A DNA stretch of 64,000 bases from Parvibaculum sp039973015 (GCF_039973015.1 NZ_JBDWLT010000005.1:62001-126000), one strand, 5' to 3'; positions 9,031-18,393 are shown, numbered from the stretch's first letter. A program made the numbers and translations. Notes: generated from the sequence alone by a model not told the origin.

Positions 9031-9996
9031 TCAGCCCCTTGCGACAGCCGCGTTGCGCGCATCGCGGAGGCGCGCGAAGTCCTCATCCGCGTGATAGGAG
9101 GAGCGCGTCAGCGGGCTCGACGAGACGAGGAGAAAGGCCTTGGTGCGTGCGATGCGCTCATAGGACTTGAACTCTTCCGGCGTCACGAAGCGGTCGATAG
9201 CAGCATGCTTGCGCGTCGGCTGCAGATACTGGCCGATAGTCAGGAAGTCGATGGAGGCCGAGCGCATGTCATCCATGACCTGAAGGACTTCCTCGCGCGC
9301 CTCGCCGAGACCGACCATGATACCGGACTTGGTGAAGATCGTCGGATCGAGCTCCTTCACGCGCTGGAGAAGGCGCAGCGAATGGAAATAGCGCGCACCG
9401 GGACGAATGTTCAGATAGAGCCGGGGCACGGTTTCGAGATTGTGATTGAAGACATCCGGCCGGGCGGCCACGACCTTTTCCAGCGCGCCTTCCTTGCGCA
9501 GGAAGTCCGGTGTCAGGATTTCGATGGTCGTGCCGGGCGAGCGGCGTCGGATAGCCTCGATCACCTCGACGAAATGCTGTGCACCGCCATCGGCGAGATC
9601 ATCGCGGTCGACAGAGGTAATCACGACATGGCGGAGGCCAAGCTTGGCAACGGCATTCGCCACATTCTCAGGTTCGTCCGCATCCAGCGGTGCGGGAAGA
9701 CCCGTCTTCACGTTGCAGAACGAACAGGCGCGCGTACAGGTATCGCCCATGATCATCATGGTCGCGTGCTTCTTCGTCCAGCACTCGCCGATATTCGGAC
9801 AGCCCGCTTCCTCGCAGACGGTCACGAGATTGTTCTCGCGAACGATCTGCTTCGTCTCTGCATAAACCGCGGAGCCCGGCGCCTTGACGCGGATCCATTC
9901 GGGTTTGCGCAGAACGGGCGTATCCGGGCGCTTTGCCTTTTCGGGGTGCCGGGGCTTAACCGCGCCCGGCTGCAGCGTATCTACGATCGTGACCAT
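9031..9996 (-). CDS. lipA: Lipoyl synthase
   Basis: This 321-aa radical-SAM enzyme inserts two sulfurs into protein-bound octanoyl groups to make lipoyl cofactors. The auxiliary cluster cysteines are in CEEAGCPNIGEC (C61, C66, C72) and the radical-SAM cluster is CTRACSFC (C87, C91, C94). The start at 9996 gives the familiar MVTIVDTL N-terminus; upstream ATG or GTG codons only add non-homologous residues. It lies next to the pyruvate dehydrogenase genes, whose E2 and E1-beta lipoyl domains are its substrates, though a sulfatase and terC intervene here. Confidence 0.96.
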   Translation of the reverse strand: MVTIVDTLQPGAVKPRHPEKAKRPDTPVLRKPEWIRVKAPGSAVYAETKQIVRENNLVTVCEEAGCPNIGECWTKKHATMMIMGDTCTRACSFCNVKTGLPAPLDADEPENVANAVAKLGLRHVVITSVDRDDLADGGAQHFVEVIEAIRRRSPGTTIEILTPDFLRKEGALEKVVAARPDVFNHNLETVPRLYLNIRPGARYFHSLRLLQRVKELDPTIFTKSGIMVGLGEAREEVLQVMDDMRSASIDFLTIGQYLQPTRKHAAIDRFVTPEEFKSYERIARTKAFLLVSSSPLTRSSYHADEDFARLRDARNAAVARG

Positions 9997-10107
9997 GGAA
10001 CTCGGTACCGTTTGCCGACAGGACATGGATAGCCGCTCGGCACGATTCAAGCAAATCCAGCTTGTTCTTGCGGCTTCAACGGCAGTTTACGGCTCATTCC
10101 TCAAGTA

Positions 10108-11628
10108 TCAGTTGAGACCGAGCCGCACAAACTGGCTTTCCGGGACTTCAAGTTCCATCAGAGCAGCACGCAGCCGCTCCGCAAGATCCTTTTCGATGGC
10201 CTCACCGGCCAGATTGCGGTTTTCAGCCGGATCTTCTTCCAGATCGTACAGGTGATGGCCGGTGAACTTCGTCAGCGCCCAATAAGGCACCATGTCGCCC
10301 TTCTGCCATTGCTGGTGGATCACGGGAACGCTGCTGCCCGGCATCCGGTCCAGGAAAGCTCGCTCGTCCGGCAGGGGCAGCTCCTGCTCACGCGAGAGGA
10401 AATGCGTTGGCATTGTCGACCAGCGATTGGACATCATACTGAGCGGCGCGTTGTCGCCCGCCGGGCCGCGCGCATATTTGTAGCGTCCGTCGATATAGTG
10501 AACCTCGCGCCCCCAAACGCCAGTCAGCAGCCAGTCGCGGACGGACGATTTCGTGCCATGCATCAAAGGCAGCAGTGAGCGGCCATGGGTTCGCTGGCGC
10601 ACCTCGACACCGAACATATCCGCCAGGGTCGCGAAGAGATCGACGCTGGTCGTCAGTGCATCGCAGCTGCCAGGCGCGACATCTGGGTGGGCAATCATCA
10701 AGGGAATATGACCGAGCGGTTCGTAGACCGGGACACCGGGCTTTCCCCAGATGTCCTTCTCGCCAAGATAGTGGCCGTGATCCGTGCAGAAGATGACGAG
10801 CGTATCCTTCCAGAGATCGTGACGGTCGAGTTCGTCCAGAATCTTGCCGAACCACTTGTCGATCATTGTGAGCTTGCCGCCATAGCTCGCTCTGATCTGG
10901 CGAGCCTGACGTTCATCAATTACGCCCTTCGCAATTGCGCCCTGCATATAGGGCGGCCAGATGAGATGCGCGCCTTCCCATTCCGGGTCGTACATGGAGG
11001 CATAAGGCTCCGGCGTGTCGAAGGGCTCATGCGGATCGAACTCATCGACAAAGAGCATGAAACGCTCATGATGGCCTGCGTTGTCCGCGAGCCAGCGCGC
11101 GGCGCCTCCCATTGTACGGGGCCCCGGGAAATCTTCTTCGCCACGAAAATAGCCGCGCGAGTCGTCGTAAGGCATGTGCTTGCGCATGAAATTCGGGGCG
11201 CCGGCCCAGCTTGGATCGGGGCGCGTCTTCCAGGGGTCGCCTTCATGTCCGCGCTGATAGTCCCAGGCGGTAAAATCCACGTGGTAATTCTCGCCGCCCG
11301 TCTCGAAGAGATGCGGATGGTCCGAAAAGAGCTGTGTCACCACACCCTTCTTGCGGAGTTCATAGGTTATCGCGTCTTCCCACAGCTCGACGGAGCCCCA
11401 TGGCCGCCAGAGAAAGTCGAGCGAACCGCAAAGAATGTCGTGCCGCGCGGGCATGCAGGGAAGCGAACCCGTGAAATGCCGCGTGAAACGGGTTGCACGA
11501 GCCGCGAAGCGATCGAGATTGGGCGTCGCGAATTCACTGCCACCATAGGCACCAAGCATATGGCGATTGAGGCTATCGAGAAGAACCACCACTGCATTCT
11601 TCGGCGTCGACACTGAACTGTCTTGCAA
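10108..11628 (-). CDS. Sulfatase family hydrolase (formylglycine-dependent)
   Basis: This 506-aa protein of the alkaline phosphatase superfamily has the sulfatase signature CMPAR (58-62), where C58 would be converted to formylglycine. The N-terminal VVVLLDSLNR metal site and the later VIFCTDHGHYLGEK metal-binding motif are intact. No signal peptide is evident, so it is probably cytoplasmic. The start is a TTG behind a strong GGAGGGGGGAG ribosome site; a GTG 15 bases downstream is an alternative. It follows terC by 24 bases. The substrate (aryl, alkyl, choline or sugar sulfate) cannot be told from sequence, and no formylglycine-generating enzyme gene is nearby. Confidence 0.88.
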   Translation of the reverse strand: MQDSSVSTPKNAVVVLLDSLNRHMLGAYGGSEFATPNLDRFAARATRFTRHFTGSLPCMPARHDILCGSLDFLWRPWGSVELWEDAITYELRKKGVVTQLFSDHPHLFETGGENYHVDFTAWDYQRGHEGDPWKTRPDPSWAGAPNFMRKHMPYDDSRGYFRGEEDFPGPRTMGGAARWLADNAGHHERFMLFVDEFDPHEPFDTPEPYASMYDPEWEGAHLIWPPYMQGAIAKGVIDERQARQIRASYGGKLTMIDKWFGKILDELDRHDLWKDTLVIFCTDHGHYLGEKDIWGKPGVPVYEPLGHIPLMIAHPDVAPGSCDALTTSVDLFATLADMFGVEVRQRTHGRSLLPLMHGTKSSVRDWLLTGVWGREVHYIDGRYKYARGPAGDNAPLSMMSNRWSTMPTHFLSREQELPLPDERAFLDRMPGSSVPVIHQQWQKGDMVPYWALTKFTGHHLYDLEEDPAENRNLAGEAIEKDLAERLRAALMELEVPESQFVRLGLN

Positions 11629-11652
11629 GGCTCCCCCCTCCCCGTTTGGACG

Positions 11653-12387
11653 TCAGGCGCCGTTTGCCTGCGCCGTGCGTCTTTTCTTCGCCCAGAGATT
11701 CAGCATCTCCACACCCATTGAGAAGGCAACAGCAAAGTAGAGATAGGCCTTGGGGATGTGGAAGTGCAATCCATCCGCGACAAGCGCAATGCCAATCAGG
11801 ATCAGGAAGCTGAGGGCAAGCATCTTCACCGTAGGATGCTGTTCCACAAAGCCGCTTACCGGCTCGGCAGCAAAAATCATGACGATGACGGCAACGATGA
11901 CGGCGGTGGCCATGATCGGAAAATGATCGGACATGCCGACAGCGGTCATCACCGTATCGAAAGAGAAAACAATATCGATGATGGCGATTTGCAATACGAC
12001 GCTCATAAGGCCGGCTGCGACGGCTTCCTTGCCGTTTTTGTCGTTCTCCTCGCCTTCAACGGCGTGGTGGATTTCGACCGTCGCCTTCGCCATGAGGAAA
12101 AGACCACCGGCCAGCAGCAAGAGGTCGCGCCAGGAAAGTTCATAGTCGCCAAAGTCCAGGACCGGACTTGTCAGCGTGACGATCCATGCGGCGGATGCAA
12201 GAAGGGCAAGCCGAGTGACAACCGCGGCTGCGAGCCCGAGGCGGCGGCCGAGCTTCTGCTGATGCGGCGGCAAACGGGAAGCAAGGATCGAAAGGAAGAT
12301 GAGATTGTCAACACCGAGAACGATCTCGAGGATCGTCAGCGTTGCGAGACTCGCCCAGTTCTCAGGCTGCAGAAAAATTTCGAACAT
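11653..12387 (-). CDS. TerC family integral membrane protein
   Basis: This 244-aa membrane protein has about seven hydrophobic segments. Acidic motifs sit inside two of them: EIVLGVDNLIFLSIL and IIDIVFSFDTVMTAVG. These are hallmarks of the TerC/Alx family, linked to manganese export or metal homeostasis and, in some hosts, tellurite resistance. No ter cluster is present, so a tellurite role is unlikely; metal export is the more reasonable family-based guess. It is upstream of the sulfatase on the same strand. Confidence 0.9.
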   Translation of the reverse strand: MFEIFLQPENWASLATLTILEIVLGVDNLIFLSILASRLPPHQQKLGRRLGLAAAVVTRLALLASAAWIVTLTSPVLDFGDYELSWRDLLLLAGGLFLMAKATVEIHHAVEGEENDKNGKEAVAAGLMSVVLQIAIIDIVFSFDTVMTAVGMSDHFPIMATAVIVAVIVMIFAAEPVSGFVEQHPTVKMLALSFLILIGIALVADGLHFHIPKAYLYFAVAFSMGVEMLNLWAKKRRTAQANGA

Positions 12388-12590
12388 GATGGCCGGGAAG
12401 TTGCGACGCCGGGATAGCTTAATCGGTGCCTGTGACTAAAACACTTTCATGTCATACATATCAGCCAAAACCTTCAAGTCGCCATTTTCGTTCCGCACGG
12501 GCGAAAACTAAAGTCCTGAAAGGGCTGATTCGAGCCCGTATTCAGGCTCGGCGGGAAAAAGCGCCCGGCAACCCTTAATGACGCGGGGCA

Positions 12591-13988
12591 TCAGGTATGG
12601 AGAACCCGCCCATATGCGTCGAGTACCGCCTCCCCCATCATCTCGGAGAGAGTGGGATGCGGGAACACGGCCTGCATCAGTTCGGCTTCCGTAGTCTCCA
12701 GCGTCATGGCGACGCCATAGCCCTGAATGAGTTCTGTAACCTCGGCACCGATCATATGCGCTCCGAGAAGTTCTCCGGTCTTTCCGTCAAAAACGGTCTT
12801 CACGAAACCTTCCGTCTCACCCAGTGCGATGGCCTTGCCGTTCGCCCGAAACGGGAAACGGCCGACCTTGACCTCGTAGCCCGCCTCTTTCGCCTTTGCC
12901 TCGGTGAGTCCGACGCTTGCGATCTGAGGCGTCGAGTAGGTGCAACCCGGTATGAGACGCGTGTTGATCGGATGAACATTCTTCACGCCCGCGATACGCT
13001 CGGCAGCGAGAATGCCTTCGTGACTGGCCTTGTGCGCAAGCCAGGGCGGGCCGGCGAGGTCGCCGATGGCATAAATGCCCTTTACGCCAGTCTCCAGCCA
13101 TTCGTTGACAACCACATGGGTCTTCTCGATCTTCACGCCCGCCTTCTCAAGCCCGATATTCTCTACATTGCCCACAATGCCGACGGCGGAAATGATCTTC
13201 TCAGCGTCGAGGGTTTCGTCTTTGCCGTTCACGGTTACGCGCATTTTCGCACCGCTCGCGGTGACTTCCGTCTTGCCGATCTTCGCACCGGTGAGCAAGC
13301 GGATGCCGCGCTTCTTGAACGCCTTTGCCGCTTCCTTCGAAATCTCTTCGTCCTCAACGGGCAGGATGCGATTCAGTACCTCGACCACCGTCACTTCGGC
13401 GCCGAAGGCGCGATAGAAGCTTGCGAATTCAATGCCGATGGCGCCGGAACCAACCACGATAAGCGATTTCGGAATCGCCTGTGGCACCATCGCCTCACGA
13501 TAGGTCCAGATCGCCTTGCCATCCGGTTCCAGGCCTTCGATGGTTCGCGCGCGGGCACCTGTCGCGAGAATGATGTTCTTCGTGGTGATTTCGCTCGTCT
13601 TCCCGTCTTTTGCCTCCACCGCAACCTTGCCGTCGCCGGCCAGCTTGCCGCTGCCTTCGATGACATCGATCTTGTTCTTCTTCATGAGGAACGTAACGCC
13701 ATTCGAGAGCTGTCCGGCGACATTGCGGCTGCGCTTCACGACCGCCTCGGCGTCGTACCCGATGTTATCGGCTTTCAAGCCAAACTCATCGAGCTTGTGC
13801 AGCGTCTCGTAAACTTCCGCCGAGCGGAGCAGCGCCTTGGTCGGAATGCATCCCCAGTTGAGGCAGATGCCGCCCAGCGCATCTCGCTCCACGATAGCAG
13901 TCTTGAGGCCGAGCTGCGATGCACGGATCGCGGCAACATAACCGCCGGGACCGGACCCGATTACAACGAGATCGTATTGCTCGGCCAT
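12591..13988 (-). CDS. lpdA: Dihydrolipoyl dehydrogenase (E3)
   Basis: This 465-aa FAD enzyme re-oxidises the dihydrolipoyl groups of the pyruvate dehydrogenase complex and passes electrons to NAD. The FAD site GSGPGGYVAAIRA, the redox-active disulfide in GGICLNWGCIPTKAL, a second nucleotide fold IVVGSGAIGIEFA, and the C-terminal base region HPTLSEMMGEAVLDA are all present. Its start touches the pdhC stop (one-base overlap), and it is the last gene of pdhA-pdhB-pdhC-lpdA. Confidence 0.97.
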   Translation of the reverse strand: MAEQYDLVVIGSGPGGYVAAIRASQLGLKTAIVERDALGGICLNWGCIPTKALLRSAEVYETLHKLDEFGLKADNIGYDAEAVVKRSRNVAGQLSNGVTFLMKKNKIDVIEGSGKLAGDGKVAVEAKDGKTSEITTKNIILATGARARTIEGLEPDGKAIWTYREAMVPQAIPKSLIVVGSGAIGIEFASFYRAFGAEVTVVEVLNRILPVEDEEISKEAAKAFKKRGIRLLTGAKIGKTEVTASGAKMRVTVNGKDETLDAEKIISAVGIVGNVENIGLEKAGVKIEKTHVVVNEWLETGVKGIYAIGDLAGPPWLAHKASHEGILAAERIAGVKNVHPINTRLIPGCTYSTPQIASVGLTEAKAKEAGYEVKVGRFPFRANGKAIALGETEGFVKTVFDGKTGELLGAHMIGAEVTELIQGYGVAMTLETTEAELMQAVFPHPTLSEMMGEAVLDAYGRVLHT

Positions 13989-15319
13989 CAGAGAAGCATC
14001 CTTGCGGGATATTCCACGTAAGACTTGAAAGCCTCGAGAAAACGCGCGCCAAGCGCGCCGTCGATGGCGCGGTGGTCGCAGGACATGGTGACTGTCATGA
14101 CATTGGCGATTTCAAGTTTGCCGCTCTTCACGACCGGCCGTTCCTCGCCCTTGCCGACGGCGAGAATCGCTGCCTGGGGCGGATTGATGACGCCAGTGAA
14201 ATGCTTGATGCCGAACATGCCCAGATTGGAAATCGAAAAGCTGCCGCCTTCATACTCGGCAGGCTTGAGTTTCTTGTCGCGGGCGCGGGCAGCGAGCGAT
14301 TTCGCCTCTTCCGAAATTTCGGCGAGGCCTTTCTTTTCCGCGCCGCGAATGATCGGTGTTATGAGGCCGCCGTCGAGCGCGACCGCAATGCCGATATCGG
14401 CCGATTTGTGCTTCAGGAGCGCATTGCCTGCGAAGCTTACATTCGCATCCGGCACCTTTATCAGTGCAAGAGCGGCGGCACGAATAAGGAAATCGTTGAC
14501 CGAAAGCTTGATGCCCTCGCCCGCCTCCTCGTTCAGCTTTTTCCGCGCGGCGAGCAATTCATCAAGCTCGCAATCTATCGTCAGATAAAAATGCGGAATT
14601 TCCTGCATCGACTGCGTGAGGCGACGCGCAATGGTCTTGCGCATGCCGTCGAGCGGCACTTCCTCATATGTGCCTTTCTCGTAGAAGGCGCGCGGGTCGA
14701 TGGATGGCATCGGACCTTGCGTCGAACCGGACGCACCTGCCGCTTTCTTCGGTGCAGATTTTGCCGCACCTTCCAGATCGGCTTTGACGATGCGGCCATG
14801 CGGACCGGAACCTGAAACCGCCGTCAGGTCGATACCCTGCTGGTCCGCGATCCGGCGCGCGAGCGGCGAGGCAAACACGCGTTCGCCTTTCGCAGTCTCC
14901 GGTGCAGGGGGCGCCTTGCCTCCTGTGTCCGCCGCAGGTTTCTTCGTCTCGGACTTTACAGGCGTCGGTTCGGACTTTTCCCCGGCCGGTTTTTCAGCCT
15001 CCGCTTCCGTGTCTTTCGGCGGCGCCACAGGCGTATCCTTCAAGGCATCGTAGCCTTCGAGCGCGTCCTCGCCCTCGCCTTCTTCGAGCAGCACGGCGAT
15101 AGGTTTGTTGACGGCCACGCCTTCCGTACCTTCATCGACAAGAATCTTGCCAATGGTCCCCTCGTCCACGGCTTCCACTTCCATGGTCGCCTTGTCCGTT
15201 TCAATCTCGGCGATGACATCGCCGGCGCTTACGCTGTCGCCTTTCTTCACGTGCCATTTGGCAAGCGTGCCTTCCTCCATGGTCGGCGAAAGGGCGGGCA
15301 TCAGGATGGGTGTGGGCAT
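13988..15319 (-). CDS. pdhC: Pyruvate dehydrogenase E2, dihydrolipoyl acetyltransferase
   Basis: This 443-aa core subunit transfers acetyl from lipoamide to CoA. It has one lipoyl domain (residues 1-80, lipoylated lysine K43 in ETDKATME), a Pro/Glu/Lys/Ala-rich linker, a peripheral-subunit-binding domain (RVFASPLARRIADQQGIDL) and a catalytic domain ending in SCDHRAIDGALGARFL, with the active-site histidine. Eleven bases separate it from pdhB. Its lipoyl domain is almost identical to that of PdhB. Confidence 0.97.
   Translation of the reverse strand: MPTPILMPALSPTMEEGTLAKWHVKKGDSVSAGDVIAEIETDKATMEVEAVDEGTIGKILVDEGTEGVAVNKPIAVLLEEGEGEDALEGYDALKDTPVAPPKDTEAEAEKPAGEKSEPTPVKSETKKPAADTGGKAPPAPETAKGERVFASPLARRIADQQGIDLTAVSGSGPHGRIVKADLEGAAKSAPKKAAGASGSTQGPMPSIDPRAFYEKGTYEEVPLDGMRKTIARRLTQSMQEIPHFYLTIDCELDELLAARKKLNEEAGEGIKLSVNDFLIRAAALALIKVPDANVSFAGNALLKHKSADIGIAVALDGGLITPIIRGAEKKGLAEISEEAKSLAARARDKKLKPAEYEGGSFSISNLGMFGIKHFTGVINPPQAAILAVGKGEERPVVKSGKLEIANVMTVTMSCDHRAIDGALGARFLEAFKSYVEYPARMLL
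15158..15301 (-). repeat. Lipoyl-domain coding repeat, copy in pdhC (partner 16576-16719 in pdhB)
   Basis: Residues 7-54 of PdhC and of PdhB match at 45 of 48 positions, differing only K/V, S/T and V/A, and the DNA is also highly alike. The remainder of the two proteins is unrelated. This is a duplicated lipoyl module that may be kept uniform by selection for LipA/LipB recognition or by gene conversion. Confidence 0.85.
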
Positions 15320-15330
15320 GACCGCGCTCC

Positions 15331-16737
15331 TCAGCGATAGCAGACGGTTTTCACCGCCTCTATCACTTCTTCGGCGCTAGGCAGCGCGAGCTTTTCGAGA
15401 TTGGCCGCGTAAGGCATCGGCACGTTCTTCTGCGCAACGCGCAGGATCGGCGCATCGAGATAGTCGAAGGCCCTTGCCTGAACCTCGGCGGCAATTTCCG
15501 CGCCGATGCCGCAGACAGGCCAGGTCTCCTCGACGGTGACGAGACGGTTCGTCTTTTTCACCGATGCGATCACCGTGTCCATATCGAGCGGGCGAATGGT
15601 ACGCAGGTCGATCAGTTCGACATCGAGCCCTTCTTCTTCGAGCTTCGCCATCGCTTCAAGACAGTAGGTGATGCCGTGGCTGTGCGAGACGAGGGTCACG
15701 TCCGCCCCCTCTTTCATCACCCGCGCCTTGCCGATGGGAAGCACATGATCGTCGAGCTTCGGCACATCGAAGCTCTTGCCGTAGAGCACTTCATTCTCAA
15801 GAAAGACAACGGGGTTCGGGTCGCGGATCGCAGCCTTCAAAAGCCCCTTGGCATCAGATGCCGAATAAGGTGCGATCACGACCAAGCCCGGAATATGCGC
15901 ATACCACGACGCATAGTCCTGGCTGTGCTGCGCACCGACGCGTGCCGCAGGGCCGTTAGGACCTCTGAAGACGATGGGACAAGACATCTGCCCACCCGAC
16001 ATGTAGCGCGTCTTCGCGGCCGAGTTGATGATCTGGTCCATCGCCTGCATGGCGAAATTGAAGGTCATGAACTCGACGATGGGACGGAGCCCAGCCATTG
16101 CAGCGCCGACGCCGAGACCGGCAAAACCATGTTCCGTGATCGGCGTATCGACCACGCGCTTGTCGCCGAACTCGGCGAGCAGACCCTGGGTCACCTTGTA
16201 GGCGCCCTCGTATTGCGCAACTTCCTCGCCCATCACGAAGACGCGGTCGTCGCGTCGCATCTCTTCGGCCATCGCATCCCGCAAAGCCTCGCGCACCGTC
16301 TGCGAGGCATATTCAGTGCCTTCGGGAATGTCCGGATCGCTCTTCACCTCGACTTTGGGTGCTGCGGTTTCCTTTTTCGCCTTTTCACCGCTTTCACGGC
16401 TTGTTTTTTCACCCTGACCTGGATCCGTCTTCGGCGTTTCTTTCTTCGGCTCCGTCTTTTTGGGTTCTTCCGATTTCACGTCGGCGACATCCTCATCGTC
16501 GCCCGCAAGCAGCGCGATGACATCATTCACCTTTACATTCTCTGTGCCTTCATCGACAAGGAGTTTGGCGACGGTGCCTTCGTCCGCTGCCTCGACCTCC
16601 ATCGTGGCCTTGTCCGTTTCAATCTCGGCGATCACGTCGCCGGCGCTGACCGTGTCGCCAACCTTCACGTGCCATTTGGCGAGCGTGCCCTCTTCCATGG
16701 TCGGTGAGAGAGCAGGCATGAGCACTTCAATCGACAT
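15331..16737 (-). CDS. pdhB: Pyruvate dehydrogenase E1 beta subunit with N-terminal lipoyl domain
   Basis: This 468-aa subunit pairs with PdhA to decarboxylate pyruvate. An N-terminal lipoyl domain (1-80, K43 in ETDKATME) and a charged Lys/Glu/Pro linker precede the transketolase-like beta domain, which starts near 140 (EGTEYASQTVREALRDAMAEEM) and contains VVDTPITEHGFAGLGVGAAMAGLRP. A lipoyl domain on E1-beta is an alphaproteobacterial feature. I chose the ATG at 16737, nine bases after GGAGG; a GTG at 16746 lies too close to it. Confidence 0.96.
   Translation of the reverse strand: MSIEVLMPALSPTMEEGTLAKWHVKVGDTVSAGDVIAEIETDKATMEVEAADEGTVAKLLVDEGTENVKVNDVIALLAGDDEDVADVKSEEPKKTEPKKETPKTDPGQGEKTSRESGEKAKKETAAPKVEVKSDPDIPEGTEYASQTVREALRDAMAEEMRRDDRVFVMGEEVAQYEGAYKVTQGLLAEFGDKRVVDTPITEHGFAGLGVGAAMAGLRPIVEFMTFNFAMQAMDQIINSAAKTRYMSGGQMSCPIVFRGPNGPAARVGAQHSQDYASWYAHIPGLVVIAPYSASDAKGLLKAAIRDPNPVVFLENEVLYGKSFDVPKLDDHVLPIGKARVMKEGADVTLVSHSHGITYCLEAMAKLEEEGLDVELIDLRTIRPLDMDTVIASVKKTNRLVTVEETWPVCGIGAEIAAEVQARAFDYLDAPILRVAQKNVPMPYAANLEKLALPSAEEVIEAVKTVCYR
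16576..16719 (-). repeat. Lipoyl-domain coding repeat, copy in pdhB (partner 15158-15301 in pdhC)
   Basis: This encodes residues 7-54 of PdhB, 45 of 48 identical to the same stretch of PdhC. See the pdhC copy for details. The match covers the lipoylated lysine loop ETDKATME. Confidence 0.85.
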
Positions 16738-16742
16738 AAGCG

Positions 16743-17807
16743 TCACGCCTCCACGTCTGCAAGAACATCGGTCCAGAGTTCAGAGGCATCCGGTTCCTCG
16801 CTCGCCTGCGCGAACTCAGCGGCCTCATTGACGATCGCCTTGATCTCCTTGTCGATTTTCTTCAGGTCGTCTTCCGACAGGGCTTTCGCTTCGATGAGCC
16901 GCAGCCTTACCTGCTCGATAGGGTCGTGCTCGGCGCGCATCTTGTTCACTTCTTCCTTGGCGCGGTATTTCGCCGGATCGGACATCGAGTGCCCGCGATA
17001 GCGATAGGTCATCATTTCAAGGATGTAAGGGCCTTTGCCCGCACGGCACCATTCGGCGGCGCGCTTGCCGGCTTCGCGCACGGCGCGCACATCCATGCCG
17101 TCCACCTGTTCACCTGGAATATTGAAGCTCACGCCGCGCTTGGCGAGGTTCGTCTGCGCACTTGCGCGCGCAACGCTCGTACCCATGGCGTACTGGTTGT
17201 TTTCGATCACGTAGATGACTGGCAACTGCCAGAGTTCGGCCATGTTGAAGCTCTCGTAGACCTGGCCCTGGTTCGCGGCGCCGTCACCGAAATAGGTGAG
17301 GCAGACATGATCGTTCTCGCGGTACTTGTTCGCGAAGGCGAGGCCTGTGCCGAGCGGCACCTGCGCACCGACAATGCCGTGTCCGCCGTAGAAGGCTTTG
17401 TCGACGCTGAACATATGCATCGAGCCGCCCTTGCCTTTCGAGTAGCCGTCTTCACGGCCGGTCAATTCCGCCATGACGCCTTTCGGGTCCATGCCGGTCG
17501 CGAGCATATGACCATGGTCGCGATAACCAGTGATGACCTGATCGCCTTCCTTTATCGCGCCCTGCATGCCGACGACGACGGCTTCCTGTCCGATATAGAG
17601 GTGACAAAAGCCGCCGATGAGACCCATGCCATACATCTGCCCAGCCTTCTCCTCGAAGCGGCGGATCAGCAGCATGTCGCGATAGGCCTGCAGCTCTTCA
17701 TCCTTCGAAAGCGACGCCGGGCCGCTATCGGATTTTCTCGGGGGTTTCTTCTGAGCCTGCTTGGGAGCGGATTTTGCCGCTTTGCCGGACGATGATTTGG
17801 ACGTCAT
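16743..17807 (-). CDS. pdhA: Pyruvate dehydrogenase E1 alpha subunit
   Basis: This 354-aa TPP-dependent subunit carries the thiamine pyrophosphate motif GDGAANQGQVYESFNMAELW and the phosphorylation-loop-like YRYRGHSMSDPAKYR. The first 35 residues are a Lys/Ser/Pro-rich extension before the conserved ELQAYRDMLLIRRFEEKAGQ. It is first in the pdhA-pdhB-pdhC-lpdA operon, and a 162-base spacer separates it from ftsB. Confidence 0.97.
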   Translation of the reverse strand: MTSKSSSGKAAKSAPKQAQKKPPRKSDSGPASLSKDEELQAYRDMLLIRRFEEKAGQMYGMGLIGGFCHLYIGQEAVVVGMQGAIKEGDQVITGYRDHGHMLATGMDPKGVMAELTGREDGYSKGKGGSMHMFSVDKAFYGGHGIVGAQVPLGTGLAFANKYRENDHVCLTYFGDGAANQGQVYESFNMAELWQLPVIYVIENNQYAMGTSVARASAQTNLAKRGVSFNIPGEQVDGMDVRAVREAGKRAAEWCRAGKGPYILEMMTYRYRGHSMSDPAKYRAKEEVNKMRAEHDPIEQVRLRLIEAKALSEDDLKKIDKEIKAIVNEAAEFAQASEEPDASELWTDVLADVEA

Positions 17808-17926
17808 TCAGGGGGCCTCGACGCCGGAAATTGAAGACAAGCACGACAATAGTGGCACAAATGGCCACCCGCGCCACACTTTAGAAGTGGCTCATAAATA
17901 TTTGGTTTCAATGACAAAAACAGAAA

Positions 17927-17945
17927 TTAACTTGATTTCAGTTAA
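17927..17945. promoter_or_regulatory. Inverted repeat upstream of pdhA, candidate operator
   Basis: TTAACT and AGTTAA flank a 7-base spacer, 120-138 bases upstream of pdhA in an AT-rich patch of the ftsB-pdhA spacer. The flanks add a second overlapping repeat, GAAAT/ATTTC. It does not match the PdhR operator I know. A regulatory role is a guess from position and symmetry. Confidence 0.3.
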
Positions 17946-17969
17946 GTGCCGCCGGGGAATAGCCGCCCG

Positions 17970-18323
17970 CTAGCGCGGGGATTGCATCCTGCCGGGCTGC
18001 GGCTCCAGGAAAATCACGACCTCGTTTGGCCCGCCATACCCCAGAGCCGCGCGCGCACGCTCATCGAGAAGGTCGGGATCGAGACTTTCCGGGCGCAACA
18101 GCGCGACCTGGCGATCGAGCTGTTCGCGCTTGGTCTGCACCTCGTCAAGCTGGTGCTGAAGCGTGTCGGTGCGATTCTGGATATCGAGCCAGGAAATAAA
18201 GCCGTGGCGCCCATAGACAGCGTGATAGGCGAAATAGCCAAGAACGATGATGCAGACGAACGGGATCAACGCCTGCCGCAGGCGAAGAGGTTCGGAAGTG
18301 CGAATCACCGTGTAACTGTCCAT
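17970..18323 (-). CDS. ftsB: Cell division septum formation initiator (FtsB/DivIC family)
   Basis: This 117-aa bitopic membrane protein has a short cytoplasmic N-terminus, one membrane helix (about 20-38) and a periplasmic coiled coil (about 48-75). That architecture fits FtsB, which links FtsQ and FtsL in the divisome. The eno-ftsB-pdhA order is conserved in Alphaproteobacteria and supports the call. I used the ATG at 18323 (MDSYTVIRTSEPLRLR); an earlier ATG at 18353 would add ten residues. Confidence 0.85.
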   Translation of the reverse strand: MDSYTVIRTSEPLRLRQALIPFVCIIVLGYFAYHAVYGRHGFISWLDIQNRTDTLQHQLDEVQTKREQLDRQVALLRPESLDPDLLDERARAALGYGGPNEVVIFLEPQPGRMQSPR

Positions 18324-18393
18324 GAACAAGAGGGAATCACATAGTGATTCCAACGGTCAAGCAGGATTCATGTAAATCGGAGTCTGGTGTGAC

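Noticed and set aside
12388..12590. tRNA gene or terminator in the terC-lpdA spacer (GATTCGAGCCC resembles a T-arm)
   Set aside because: No acceptor or anticodon stem could be built around it, and there is no T-run for a terminator.
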